64,000 nucleotides of DNA from Salipaludibacillus neizhouensis. Its GTDB lineage: Bacteria > Bacillota > Bacilli > Bacillales > Salisediminibacteriaceae. The notes under the pieces were generated by a model. It saw only the letters and a program-made list of their open reading frames with translations. It did not search any database and was not told where the DNA came from. The stretch spans positions 131,927 to 195,926 of the forward strand of contig NZ_KZ614146.1 of assembly GCF_002886185.1 (NCBI RefSeq), read 5' to 3'. Positions within the stretch are counted from its first letter, which is position 1, and each line of letters opens with the position of its first letter. Of this stretch, positions 43,525 to 53,187 are shown piece by piece. Both the position numbers and the translations under genes were made by a program.

Positions 43525-44481
43525 GTGGATAAAATAAATCTATTTTTGAACGGAAGAATGGCGATAGTGACTCCTATCGTTTTATTTGTCGGTATCTCAG
43601 CTTCTTCATGGATTGGAAATTGGACATTCATTGTTCCCTGGTTGTTCATGATCATTACGTTTGCGAGCAGCACAAAGATCGCCCCGATGGAACTAGTTAG
43701 AACCATAAGGTCTCCATTGCCAATCGTCCTTTGTATTATTGCATTGCAAATCATTATTCCAGCATTAGCATATGGTATTGGAAGTTTCCTGTTTTCTGAT
43801 GATCCGATGACGCTGGTTGGAATTGTATTAGCATTTATCATTCCTACAGCAATCGCAAGTTTACTTTGGGTATCCATCTATAAAGGAGATACTTCTTTAG
43901 CTTTAACAATTGTATTTATCAATACGTTAGCAGCACCGATATTTATTCCAATTACGTTATACCTTCTATTTCAAACTTCCGTATCATTTGATATACCTGC
44001 CTTAGTAACGGGGCTGATTCAAATGATTGTTATTCCTTCTATTTTAGGTGTTCTTGTAAATCATTTTTCAAGAAAGAAATTTGAAAGTCGTCAAATTCCT
44101 CTTGATCTTATCGCGAAGCTTTGTTTGTTAACCGTGATTTTAATTAATGGGTCCGTCGTAGCCCCTTATTTTATGCCTTTACAAAGCAATGTTGTGATTA
44201 TTACCGGTTTGATTTTTTTGATATCTGTTAGTGCATATATGATAGGTTTTGTTCTAGCGAAATTGTTTAAATTTAGTTTTCAAAAGATAGTCGCTGTGAT
44301 GTTTTGTACAGGAATGCGTAATATTGGAGTCGGATCTGCACTTGCAGTCGTATACTTCCCTGCGGCGGTCGCTCTACCAGTTGTTATCGGAACACTGTTT
44401 CAGCAATTATTAGCATCATTTATGGGGAAGGCTCTGTTAAAGTTCAGTGTTGAGAATAAGACAGATTTAAAAAATCAATAA
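43525..44481 (+). CDS. Bile acid:sodium symporter (BASS) family transporter
   Basis: GTG at 43525 lies 8 bases after GGAGTGA; GTG at 43513 overlaps it. The 318-aa protein has ten hydrophobic segments, with FASSTKIAPMEL near 45, SLLWVSIYKGDTSLALTIVFINTLAAP (in parts) near 116 and the family motif FCTGMRNIGVGSAL near 262. BASS carriers import organic anions with sodium. Within a uronate cluster it may carry a sugar acid, though known relatives use bile acids, pantoate and other acids, so the substrate is unproven. Confidence 0.82.
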   Translation: MDKINLFLNGRMAIVTPIVLFVGISASSWIGNWTFIVPWLFMIITFASSTKIAPMELVRTIRSPLPIVLCIIALQIIIPALAYGIGSFLFSDDPMTLVGIVLAFIIPTAIASLLWVSIYKGDTSLALTIVFINTLAAPIFIPITLYLLFQTSVSFDIPALVTGLIQMIVIPSILGVLVNHFSRKKFESRQIPLDLIAKLCLLTVILINGSVVAPYFMPLQSNVVIITGLIFLISVSAYMIGFVLAKLFKFSFQKIVAVMFCTGMRNIGVGSALAVVYFPAAVALPVVIGTLFQQLLASFMGKALLKFSVENKTDLKNQ

Positions 44482-44602
44482 AATGATTTGGTTAACAATA
44501 GAATGAAGAGAAGCTCTTGGCTTAATAAATTTAGTTTGCTAAATTAGATGTATAAGAATAATATCAATTTCTCTTTGGAAATCCAATTTTTTTCATTGAA
44601 TG

Positions 44603-44733
44603 ATAAGAATGTATAAGCTGACAGCTATCTTTAAGCCACAAGCATCAAGGGAAGTTCGCCCTTGATGCTTAAATGATGGTGGCGAAAGATCACGCTGTAT
44701 TTAACAAAAGACGCTACGCGTTTTTTGTTAAAT
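44603..44733 (+). repeat. Repeat family 1, copy D
   Basis: ATAAGAATGTATAAGCTGAC at one end, ACGCTACGCGTTTTTTGTTA at the other, 131 bp. The centre differs and forms AAGCATCAAGGG/CCCTTGATGCTT arms. Confidence 0.8.
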
Positions 44734-44763
44734 GAAATCGCTTACTAAAAATGGGGTGATCAG

Positions 44764-46857
44764 ATGTGGAAAGGTCAATTTTTTAGATTAACAGAACATA
44801 CGGTAATCGATCCACCACGAGAATATTCTAAAGCTGTACAACACGGATTAGATATATTTTGCCGAGATATGACGATTGTCTTTGGAAAAGAACCTAAGAT
44901 TCATGATACGTCTTCAGGGAGTATTCTTCGTCTTACATATGCAGCTAAAGAAGAATCACTAGGACGGCCGGAAAGCTATCAAATTAAATTTTACGAGGAT
45001 GTTGATCAGCAGTTAGTCATGGAAATTTCGTGTGAAGATGATCTAGGAATAATTTATGGGTTACTTTATCTTAGTGAGACATATTTAGGAATCGATCCCT
45101 TTTGGTATTGGGCAGACCTTCCCATTAGGAAGCATAACTATGTTGACATTCCAATGGAGCATTATAGTTCTCCTGAATCTATGGTGAAGTACAGGGGCTG
45201 GTTTGTTAATGATGAAGTCTGCTTAATAGGTTGGAAAGAAGAGTATCCTCCCACAAAAGAAGTATGGCAGCCTGTTTTCGAAACACTCTTAAGGTGTGGA
45301 GGGAATATGGTGATTCCTGGTACGGACTTGCCTAAAACAGGGATTCATCAAGAGCTGGCGGTTGAAATGGGATTATGGGTTACCCATCACCATGCAGAAC
45401 CTTTAGGAGCAGAAATGTTTTTAAGGGCTTATCCGAATGAAACAGCTAGCTACAAAGAAAATGCACCTCTTTTTGAAAAATTATGGATCGATGCGATTAA
45501 CAAGCAAAAGAATGACAAAATTATCTGGACGCTGTCTTTTAGAGGACAGGGAGATACACCATTCTGGAGTACAGATCCAAGTTTTGATACGCCTCAAAAA
45601 AGAGGGGAACTGATTTCAGAAGTGGTTCATCGACAGTTCGAATTAATTAAAGAAAGGGTTAATAATCCTGTATGTTGTATGGCTTTATATGGTGAAATTT
45701 CAGAGCTTTATAAAGGCGGTTATATTAACGTACCTGAAGATGTCATTAAAGTCTGGGCGGATAATGGGTATGGAAAAATGGTTTCCAGACGGCAAGAAAA
45801 TGAAAATCTAAGAATTTCCTCATTACCTATGGATAATGACACTTCTCCTCAAGGGATTTATTATCACGTTACATTTCATGATTTGCAAGCATCCAACCAT
45901 TTAACGATGACCCCGCTACCGATAGGTATTCTCACGAATGAACTTGAAAATGTTCTGGAGACAGGTGGAAAAGATTTGTGGTTAATAAATAGCGGTAATA
46001 TACGTCAACATTTATACCCACTCGATCTGATAAAGGACATGTGGAAGAAGGGGAAAATAAACTCGAGTGACCATCGTCGTGAATTTTTAAAACGAACGTA
46101 TGCTTCTGATTCTAAGAAACTCTCATTACTTTATGAAAAATACAGTGAAGCAACCTTGTATTTCGGGAATCATGAAGATGAAAAAGCAGGGGAACAATTC
46201 TATCATCATCCTGCAAGAAGAATAATTAGTCACTGGTTAAGCGGTGAAACCGATACTGCAATGAAATCTCTAAAATGGGCAACTGGTGAAATGTCATTTG
46301 AAGAGCAAATCACATGGTTTAAAGACAGACTAACTGTTGGTTTAACGGATTTGCAATCTTTAAGAGAGCAAGCAAACGAAATAATGGATACATTATCAGA
46401 AGAAAATAAACAAAGATTCCATGACCAGTTGATGGTATCGATCATACTCCATGAATCAGGATGCAGAGGATTTTTATTGTTACTGAAAGGATATGTTCAT
46501 AGTTGCTCAGGAAAATATCCAGAAGCTTTTGTTTATGTGACAGAGGCACATCGAGCTTACAAAGAAAGTTTACTTGCTTTGCATCAATCAGAACATGGCA
46601 AGTGGCGAGATTTTTATCGTGCTGATTGGCTCACGAATATTGCTAGTACGATAGATAATGTTAATACCGTTCGAAAGTTCTTGCGAATGCATGGAGACAG
46701 TCCAGACTTTTTTCAATGGTATAAAGCATTTATAATGCCTGAGACTGAGAAACATATTTATTTAGAAAATACGCATCGTAGAGTCAGGTCGGATGATGAA
46801 CTTTCCGATCTGCTTAAAGAAGAATTTTTGAAAGATGGCAGAATAAAGCTTTGCTAG
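44764..46857 (+). CDS. GH115 family alpha-glucuronidase-like enzyme
   Basis: The 697-aa protein is shorter than many GH115 enzymes but keeps the family's order of motifs: YRGWFVNDE near 139, VTHHHAEPLGAEMF near 209, LSFRGQGDTPFW near 259, VWADNGYGKMVSR near 333 and GIYYHVTFHD near 364. GH115 removes 4-O-methylglucuronic or glucuronic acid from xylans and arabinogalactans. There is no signal peptide, so it acts on imported oligomers. It lies just before an operator-controlled oxidoreductase/esterase/GH42 operon. Confidence 0.85.
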   Translation: MWKGQFFRLTEHTVIDPPREYSKAVQHGLDIFCRDMTIVFGKEPKIHDTSSGSILRLTYAAKEESLGRPESYQIKFYEDVDQQLVMEISCEDDLGIIYGLLYLSETYLGIDPFWYWADLPIRKHNYVDIPMEHYSSPESMVKYRGWFVNDEVCLIGWKEEYPPTKEVWQPVFETLLRCGGNMVIPGTDLPKTGIHQELAVEMGLWVTHHHAEPLGAEMFLRAYPNETASYKENAPLFEKLWIDAINKQKNDKIIWTLSFRGQGDTPFWSTDPSFDTPQKRGELISEVVHRQFELIKERVNNPVCCMALYGEISELYKGGYINVPEDVIKVWADNGYGKMVSRRQENENLRISSLPMDNDTSPQGIYYHVTFHDLQASNHLTMTPLPIGILTNELENVLETGGKDLWLINSGNIRQHLYPLDLIKDMWKKGKINSSDHRREFLKRTYASDSKKLSLLYEKYSEATLYFGNHEDEKAGEQFYHHPARRIISHWLSGETDTAMKSLKWATGEMSFEEQITWFKDRLTVGLTDLQSLREQANEIMDTLSEENKQRFHDQLMVSIILHESGCRGFLLLLKGYVHSCSGKYPEAFVYVTEAHRAYKESLLALHQSEHGKWRDFYRADWLTNIASTIDNVNTVRKFLRMHGDSPDFFQWYKAFIMPETEKHIYLENTHRRVRSDDELSDLLKEEFLKDGRIKLC

Positions 46858-46873
46858 TTTTATTCTACTCATT

Positions 46874-46891
46874 ATTAACAACGTTGTTAAT
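46874..46891. promoter_or_regulatory. Palindromic operator, copy 3
   Basis: ATTAACAACGTTGTTAAT, an 18-bp perfect palindrome containing the core seen at 16172 and 41054, lies 36 bases before the start at 46927. This is close enough to block transcription or an immediate promoter. Confidence 0.75.
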
Positions 46892-46926
46892 TAAGTATGC
46901 TCCAAATTAAATAAGGAGGAATGAAG

Positions 46927-48222
46927 ATGAATAGAATAGCAGTTTGTGGATTAAGTAACCGTTCAATGGGGATGTTTATCGAGCCCTGTGTAAAAAAGTA
47001 CAGTTTAGAAAATAAAGTCGTTGGTTTATTGGATATGGATGAAAAAAGGGTGGCGATCACAAAGAGACGCATTCCAGAATTGACTGATGTCGCATCTTAT
47101 AACCCAGACCAATTTCATCAAATGATCGATGAGACAGAGGCTAACACAATCATTGTTACTGGTCGTGATGATACGCATATTTTCTATATTTTAGAAGGAC
47201 TGAAGCGTGATTTAACAGTTATCACGGAAAAACCAATGGTTACAACTGCCTCTGATGCAGCGGAGGTCGTCGAAGCTGAAAAAAACAGTAACGGAAAGGT
47301 CATTGTGGCATTTAATTATCGATACAATGCTTTTCACAGAAAAATAAAAGAAATTATTCTGGAAGGTAAAATTGGCAGAGTCACATCGATTGATCTAAAT
47401 TGGTACATTGATACGTATCATGGCGCAAGTTATTTTAAACGCTGGAATAGAATGAGAGAATTTTCTGGTGGATTATCGATTCACAAATCTACGCATCATT
47501 TTGATTTGATTAATTGGTGGGTGGATCAAAACCCGGAGCAAGTGTTTGCATTTGGCGCCTTGAATTACTACGGTCCTGAAAGCGAGCATAATCCTAGTAA
47601 ACAAAACGGCAGACATTGTGTGATCTGTAGTGAGCAACTTGATTGTGATTATTATTCACGTTGGTTTAGTCGTACGAGTGGAACGACGACTGCAAAAGAT
47701 GATCATCTTCAAGAAAACAGTTTTGAAGGGGCTTATAATGATTACACAAACTATAGACCGGATCAATGTATTTTTGATGAGGAAATAAAGATTGAGGATA
47801 CGTATACTGCTACTGTGAAATATGATAAAGGAGCTTTATTGAGCTACTCGATTAACTTTTCTTTGCCATATGAAGGCTACCGATTAGCCATTAACGGAAC
47901 AAAGGGAAGAATAGAAACAACAGAATTTCACGAGCCAAGCCGGGTTACATTCCCTATTCCTGAACAAACGATTGACTATTTTCCTTTGTTTGGCGGTAAA
48001 GAAACGATTCATGTTGTGCAAACAGAAGGAACCCATGGTGGTGGTGATCCTTTAATCCAAGAAGATATTTTTCTTGGCGAAAACCCCAAAAGAGATTTTG
48101 ATATTTTAGCAGGGGCGGAAGCCGGGGTTTGGTCGATTGCAACAGGTGAAGCTGTTTGGAAGTCCGCAAAAGAAAATAGACCTTACAATATAAAAGAACT
48201 TGTCCCACAGATGTATGAATGA
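46927..48222 (+). CDS. Gfo/Idh/MocA family oxidoreductase, large type
   Basis: ATG at 46927 lies 7 bases after GGAGG; ATG at 46921 directly abuts it. The 431-aa protein begins NRIAVCGLSNRSMGMFIEPC, has the EKPMVT motif near 99 with the catalytic-type lysine and FNYRYNAFHRKIKE near 128. A cysteine cluster HCVICSEQLDCDYY near 235 is unusual for the family and could bind a metal or be structural. It starts the 46927-51413 operon with an acetylesterase and a GH42 galactosidase. The sugar substrate is unknown. Confidence 0.87.
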   Translation: MNRIAVCGLSNRSMGMFIEPCVKKYSLENKVVGLLDMDEKRVAITKRRIPELTDVASYNPDQFHQMIDETEANTIIVTGRDDTHIFYILEGLKRDLTVITEKPMVTTASDAAEVVEAEKNSNGKVIVAFNYRYNAFHRKIKEIILEGKIGRVTSIDLNWYIDTYHGASYFKRWNRMREFSGGLSIHKSTHHFDLINWWVDQNPEQVFAFGALNYYGPESEHNPSKQNGRHCVICSEQLDCDYYSRWFSRTSGTTTAKDDHLQENSFEGAYNDYTNYRPDQCIFDEEIKIEDTYTATVKYDKGALLSYSINFSLPYEGYRLAINGTKGRIETTEFHEPSRVTFPIPEQTIDYFPLFGGKETIHVVQTEGTHGGGDPLIQEDIFLGENPKRDFDILAGAEAGVWSIATGEAVWKSAKENRPYNIKELVPQMYE

Positions 48223-48247
48223 ATTTAACGAATGGAGCTGAAACGAG

Positions 48248-49375
48248 TTGAACGATTATTTTCATCAGATTTTTAAACTAAATTGTGATAATAAGCACGT
48301 CGATTCTTTAGTAGATGTTACTTCTATAGATTTTAAGAAGGGATGGATCGAAAGAAAACCCCCTAAAAACGATGATGAAACGGAGCCGTCCTTTCCTGGG
48401 GAATACGCATCAAAGCCTCAATCTTCTTTCTGCATGAAAGTGCCTAACGGTAACTACCTTGTCACAATGACATTTTCTTCCGATTCATGTGATTCTATGA
48501 CGACAGTTAAAGCAAATAATGGTCACATAGTATTGAAAGATGTTCATGTAAAAAAGCGGGGAACCAGAAAATTAAGTTTTACTTCCCGTGTGGATGACTA
48601 CCTGCTAAAACTAGCTTTATTACCAGAAATTAAAGGAGACCTGTCAGTTGAAGTAGAATTGGTTTCTTCTATGCCGACGATATTTTTGGCAGGAGATTCA
48701 ACGATGACAGATGATTCTTCTTCTATGTATCCTTTTACAGGCTGGGGACAAATGTTTTCTTTATTTTTATCCAATCAAATTGCTGTAGCAAATCACGCAA
48801 AATCAGGAAGAAGCTCAAGAAGTTTTATTGAGGAAGGACGCTTAGACAAGATTTGGAAAGACACAAAGCGTGGAGACATCTTAATGATACAATTTAGTCA
48901 TAATGATGAGAAGCCGGATGAGAGAGGTACGGATCCGAAAACCACTTTTCCTGCTTATTTAATGGAATATATCGTAGGAGCAAGGGAAAGGGGTGTCACT
49001 CCCGTTTTAATTACGCCTATGCATAGGCGTTTCTTCGATGAAGGTGGCAAAGTAAAGGATACTCATGGACCCTATATCAAAGCAATTGAAAAATTAAGTA
49101 TAGAGGAAAGTGTACCTCTTATTCCACTTGATCGAAAAAGCAAAGAGCTTTATGAGAAATTAGGTGTGGAAGGATCGAAAAAATTGTTTATGTGGCTTCA
49201 AGAAAATGAATACCCGAATTTTGCAGAAGCTCTAGAGGATAATACGCATTTCAACGTAGAAGGCGCAGTGGAATTAGCTTGTCTCGTTGCTGAAAGTATA
49301 CAGGAAGAAAATATTCAGTCGTTAATAAAATACTTGAAACTAAAGGAATTTCAAACAGAAGAACCACCATTATAA
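48248..49375 (+). CDS. SGNH/GDSL rhamnogalacturonan acetylesterase-like protein
   Basis: The start is TTG at 48248. The 375-aa protein has about 140 N-terminal residues of a beta-rich domain that looks like a galactose-binding module, then an SGNH hydrolase with Ser151 in FLAGDSTM, Asn219 in FSHND and the Asp331/His334 pair in DNTHF. This is the CE12 YesY/RhgT type, which removes acetyl groups from rhamnogalacturonan. No export signal is seen, so it acts inside the cell. Fourteen to twenty-five bases separate it from both neighbours, so it belongs to the same operon. Confidence 0.87.
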   Translation: MNDYFHQIFKLNCDNKHVDSLVDVTSIDFKKGWIERKPPKNDDETEPSFPGEYASKPQSSFCMKVPNGNYLVTMTFSSDSCDSMTTVKANNGHIVLKDVHVKKRGTRKLSFTSRVDDYLLKLALLPEIKGDLSVEVELVSSMPTIFLAGDSTMTDDSSSMYPFTGWGQMFSLFLSNQIAVANHAKSGRSSRSFIEEGRLDKIWKDTKRGDILMIQFSHNDEKPDERGTDPKTTFPAYLMEYIVGARERGVTPVLITPMHRRFFDEGGKVKDTHGPYIKAIEKLSIEESVPLIPLDRKSKELYEKLGVEGSKKLFMWLQENEYPNFAEALEDNTHFNVEGAVELACLVAESIQEENIQSLIKYLKLKEFQTEEPPL

Positions 49376-49394
49376 TTTGAAGGGGTGATCTATT

Positions 49395-51413
49395 ATGGTT
49401 AAAGAAATTCAAGAAGTACTTCCCTTTATGTCTTACGGTGGAGATTATAATCCAGAACAATGGTCCGAAGATGTATGGCTTGAGGATGCCCGTCAGATGA
49501 AAAATGCTGGAGTAAATTTAGTGTCGGTAGGCATTTTCAGCTGGGCAGTGTTGGAACGACAAGAAGACGAGTTTGATTTTGGGTGGCTTGACAAGGTCAT
49601 GGATATCCTTCATCAACATGGGGTGGGAGTTTGCCTCGCCACAGCGACTGCATCAACTCCGGCTTGGTTTACGAAAAAGTATCCCGATTCTGTGGCGGTA
49701 GATAAAAAAGGTGTTCCATACTCCTTTGGGTCTAGACAACATTATTCTCCGAGTAGTCCATCTTACCGAAAGGGAATCAGCAAATTGGTGAGAAAGCTGG
49801 CAGAAAGGTATCAGAATCATCCAGCATTAAAAATGTGGCATGTGAATAATGAATATGGTTGTCATCTTTCTGAATGCTACAGTGAGCATTCCTTACGTGC
49901 CTTTCACGATTGGCTGAAAGAAAAATATACGAACATTGAAGGTTTAAATGAAGGTTGGGGAACCAATTTTTGGAGCCAACGTTATAATAATTGGGAAGAA
50001 ATTGACTTCCCAGCCAATCAAGTTACCTTTTATAATCCAGGACAGATGCTTGATTATAAGCGATTTATGAATGATAAAATCTTTGAACTGTATAAAATTG
50101 AGAAAGCTATATTGAGAGCGATCACTCCAGATATACCTATTTTCACGAATTTTATGTATCAGTTTAAACCTTTGAATTACTTTGAATGGGCGAAAGAAAT
50201 GGACCTCGTAACTTGGGATTCTTATCCGGATCCTAGGGAAGGAATACCTGTTTCTCATGCTTTTCATCATGATTTAATGAGAAGCTTGAAAAAAGGACAA
50301 CCTTTCTTTTTAATGGAACAAGTATCTAGCCACGTAAACTGGAGAGATATTAATCTCACAAAAAAATCTGGTGTGATGCGACTGTGGAGTTATTCTACGA
50401 TTGCTAGAGGTGGAGATGGCATTATGTTTTTCCAATGGCGCCAAGGTCGCGCTGGAGCGGAAAAGTTTCATGGCGCAATGATTCCTCATTCTAATAGAGA
50501 AGATAGCAGAGTTTATAAGGAAGTTAGTCAGCTAGGAAACGAACTAAAAAAATTGGATTCTTTAGTAGGAACGAAGATAGATGCTAAAGTTGCGATTGTT
50601 TTTGACTGGGAAAATTGGTGGGCAGTTGAGTTAGAAGGCAAACCTCATAATGACCTTGATTATTTAAGTCGCGTAGAAACATACTATAAGGCTCTATATG
50701 CTTTGAACATTGCCGTTGACTTTGTGCAGCCAAAAGATGATCTTTCTTCATATGAAATAGTCATTGCACCAATGCTGTACATCATTGATGAAGCCGAAGT
50801 TGCGAATTTCGAAACGTTTGTGAAAGATGGTGGAACGTTAGTTGTATCGTTCTTCAGCGGCATTGCTGATAAGAATGACCGGATTCATCTTGGCGGATAT
50901 CCTGCCCTTTTAAGAAATCTTCTTGGTCTGTACGTCGATGAATTTGTTCCTTATGAACATGGAAAAGAGCAACTGTTTCGATCAAATATTGATACTTACT
51001 CCTGCTCGATGTGGACAGACATGATACGACTGAAAGGTGCGGAGGCAATAGCTAGTTATGATTCTGACTGGATAAAAGATACACCAGCAGTGACGGAGCA
51101 TACTTATGGAGATGGTAAAGCCTATTATGTTGGAACAGAGCCAGAGTCAAGATGGGTGAAAGAATTTGTAAGTCAATTAGCAGCCAATAAAGCAGTTGTT
51201 CCTCCTCTAACTGTGCCAGTTAATGTAGAAGTGACCAAAAGATCCGGTAACTCTGGGGAACACCTTATTTTCATCAATCATAATGAAAATGATAGTGAGA
51301 TTAAACTGGGAGAAGGAAACTCCTATACTAATTTAGTAACCAATGAGGTTATATCTCAGAATTTCAGTTTAAAAGGAAATGATGTTGCAGTTCTTCTTCT
51401 TTCTACTAATTAA
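49395..51413 (+). CDS. GH42 beta-galactosidase
   Basis: The 672-aa protein has the GH42 barrel (YGGDYNPEQW at residue 14), the acid/base Glu153 in MWHVNNEYG and the nucleophile Glu308 in FFLMEQVS, followed by the trimerisation and small beta domains. It hydrolyses terminal beta-galactosyl residues, probably from oligosaccharides of rhamnogalacturonan or arabinogalactan side chains. The ribosome site is AAGGGGTGAT. It is the last gene of the operon and no signal peptide is present. Confidence 0.95.
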   Translation: MVKEIQEVLPFMSYGGDYNPEQWSEDVWLEDARQMKNAGVNLVSVGIFSWAVLERQEDEFDFGWLDKVMDILHQHGVGVCLATATASTPAWFTKKYPDSVAVDKKGVPYSFGSRQHYSPSSPSYRKGISKLVRKLAERYQNHPALKMWHVNNEYGCHLSECYSEHSLRAFHDWLKEKYTNIEGLNEGWGTNFWSQRYNNWEEIDFPANQVTFYNPGQMLDYKRFMNDKIFELYKIEKAILRAITPDIPIFTNFMYQFKPLNYFEWAKEMDLVTWDSYPDPREGIPVSHAFHHDLMRSLKKGQPFFLMEQVSSHVNWRDINLTKKSGVMRLWSYSTIARGGDGIMFFQWRQGRAGAEKFHGAMIPHSNREDSRVYKEVSQLGNELKKLDSLVGTKIDAKVAIVFDWENWWAVELEGKPHNDLDYLSRVETYYKALYALNIAVDFVQPKDDLSSYEIVIAPMLYIIDEAEVANFETFVKDGGTLVVSFFSGIADKNDRIHLGGYPALLRNLLGLYVDEFVPYEHGKEQLFRSNIDTYSCSMWTDMIRLKGAEAIASYDSDWIKDTPAVTEHTYGDGKAYYVGTEPESRWVKEFVSQLAANKAVVPPLTVPVNVEVTKRSGNSGEHLIFINHNENDSEIKLGEGNSYTNLVTNEVISQNFSLKGNDVAVLLLSTN

Positions 51414-51445
51414 GAAGGATAGTTCGTAAACTTTTTTGTTTTTAT

Positions 51446-51486
51446 AATAGTACTCGAATTTGCTCGGAGAGAAATTGAGTACTATT
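51446..51486 (+). other. Hairpin after GH42
   Basis: AATAGTACTC pairs with GAGTACTATT across a 21-base loop, with no T-run. It may protect the 3' end of the GH42 mRNA. Confidence 0.45.
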
Positions 51487-51648
51487 GAGAAAAAATAACA
51501 ACTTCCTTATCGAATTATACCTGCAATGAATAATCTTAGGAGTAGAATAATGTCTTATTGAGCTAGTGAAATAATTACATTTTAATAGATTCATTGTTTT
51601 TTTATAGAAGGTTTGTTGTTTTTCAATATTTATTTAACTTTTATTGTC

Positions 51649-51662
51649 TACAAACGCTTACA
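51649..51662 (-). promoter_or_regulatory. cre-like site at the importer promoter
   Basis: The minus strand reads TGTAAGCGTTTGTA, 13 of 14 cre positions. It overlaps the region where the -35 element of the TATAAT box at 51672 should lie. Confidence 0.5.
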
Positions 51663-51682
51663 AAAACAAACTATAATATGAA

Positions 51683-51696
51683 TGTAAGCACTTACA
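51683..51696 (+). promoter_or_regulatory. TGTAAGCACTTACA element, copy 1
   Basis: A near-perfect palindrome just after the TATAAT box at 51672, 26 bases before the importer start. The identical 14 bases lie upstream of yesL at 56345. It matches a cre site except for one central base. Confidence 0.6.
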
Positions 51697-51721
51697 AAAA
51701 CTAAAAGGGGGAAATACTAGT

Positions 51722-53107
51722 ATGAAGATGAACAAATTAAAAGCAGTGGTAATGATGTTTTTACTCGTAGGATTGGTCACGATAATGGTAGCCTGTGGCG
51801 GAAACGAAGATTCTAATGCAAATGTAAATAATGGCGCAGACAACAGTGCTGATCCAGAAACAAATGAAGCAAATAACGGTGATAGTGGAGAAAATAATTC
51901 AGCAGCAGGTGACGAAGAAGATGTTACGATTCGCGTAGCATGGTGGGGTGGGCAAGAACGCCATGATATGACAATTCAAGCAATTGAATTATTCGAAGCT
52001 GAGTATCCGAATATTACCGTAGAACCAGAATACACAAGCTGGGATGGTTATTGGGAAAGATTAAGTACGCAAGCAGCCGGAAATAACTTACCGGATATCA
52101 TAAACATGGACAACTCAAAATTGATGGAATACAGCAGTAGAGATCTACTCGTAGACCTTCAACCATTAATTGATGATGGACATATTAACATGGATGATGT
52201 AGAAGATGTCTATCAAGATATTAATGTCGCTGAAGATGGCACTGTTATGGGAATTTCATTAGGGGCAAATGCTCTTGGAATTGCAGAAAACAAAGATCTA
52301 CTCGCAGAGCATGATATTAATTTAGAGCCTGGATACACTTACGACGACATGATTGATGCAATGCATAAAATCCAAGACAATACAGATGAAGAATTCTTTG
52401 GCTTTGACTTTGGTAATTCGGAATTCGAAATGTTTTTCGTATATGCCCGTCAGCACGGACAATCAGTTTTTAATCCTGAAGGTGATGGACTAGGGTTTGA
52501 AGAAGGAACTTTAGTAGAATTCTTTGACATGGTACAGACAATGGTTAATGAAGAGGCGGCAGCTTCACATGATATTATGATGGATTACATTGATGGTGGA
52601 AATTCTATGCTTGGAGAAGGAAAAGCAGCAATGAATATGACTGCAAGTAACCAAATCATTGGAATTCAGCAATCTTCCGATATGGAAATTGGTTTAAATG
52701 TCATGCCATCGATAGAAGGCGGGGAAGATGGTAACTGGATCCGTCCGAGTATGTCATTCTCGATCTCTTCTCATTCAGAACAACACGAAGCATCAGCAAA
52801 ATTCATCGATTTCTTTACGAACAATTTAGAAGTAAACGAAATTTTACAAGCTGACCGTGGAGTACCAGTTTCTTCTGTTGTAAGAGAGCATTTGGCAGGA
52901 ATTGTAGACGGTGCCACTGCAGAAACGTTTGCATATCTTGAGCTTGTTGAAGATTACACAAGTCCTGCAGATCCACTTTCACCAGCTGGAGAGTCAGAAG
53001 TACGCGGTTCTTTCCAACGAGTAGTGGAAACATTGAAATATGATCAAGCGACACCAGAAGAAGCGACGCAACAATTTATGCAAGAAGCACAAGCGATTTT
53101 ACAATAG
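51722..53107 (+). CDS. ABC transporter sugar-binding lipoprotein
   Basis: The 461-aa protein has a lipoprotein signal ending at MVAC (about Cys25), a low-complexity Asn/Glu linker (about 30-60) and a family 1 extracellular solute-binding fold (VRVAWWGGQERHD-like start, VEPEYTSWDGYWERLSTQ, SAKFIDFFTNN). It captures oligosaccharides at the cell surface for the two permeases downstream. No ATPase gene is in the window; such importers often share an MsmX-type ATPase. It fits the YesO-type component of a YesOPQ-like rhamnogalacturonan importer. Confidence 0.93.
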   Translation: MKMNKLKAVVMMFLLVGLVTIMVACGGNEDSNANVNNGADNSADPETNEANNGDSGENNSAAGDEEDVTIRVAWWGGQERHDMTIQAIELFEAEYPNITVEPEYTSWDGYWERLSTQAAGNNLPDIINMDNSKLMEYSSRDLLVDLQPLIDDGHINMDDVEDVYQDINVAEDGTVMGISLGANALGIAENKDLLAEHDINLEPGYTYDDMIDAMHKIQDNTDEEFFGFDFGNSEFEMFFVYARQHGQSVFNPEGDGLGFEEGTLVEFFDMVQTMVNEEAAASHDIMMDYIDGGNSMLGEGKAAMNMTASNQIIGIQQSSDMEIGLNVMPSIEGGEDGNWIRPSMSFSISSHSEQHEASAKFIDFFTNNLEVNEILQADRGVPVSSVVREHLAGIVDGATAETFAYLELVEDYTSPADPLSPAGESEVRGSFQRVVETLKYDQATPEEATQQFMQEAQAILQ

Positions 53108-53187
53108 GTTGATACTGGTTAGTAGGGGCTGTCTTCTAAATGTATAAGCCGCCTAGTTTATGAATCATTGCTATTGAACCTCATCGT

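Noticed and set aside
43482-43877. 131-codon minus-strand frame inside the BASS transporter
   Set aside because: Shadow of a hydrophobic transporter gene; no ribosome site or domain.
17578-44733. Recurring repeats considered as CRISPR or an IS element
   Set aside because: Copies are 3-13 kb apart, singly placed and without transposase or cas genes.
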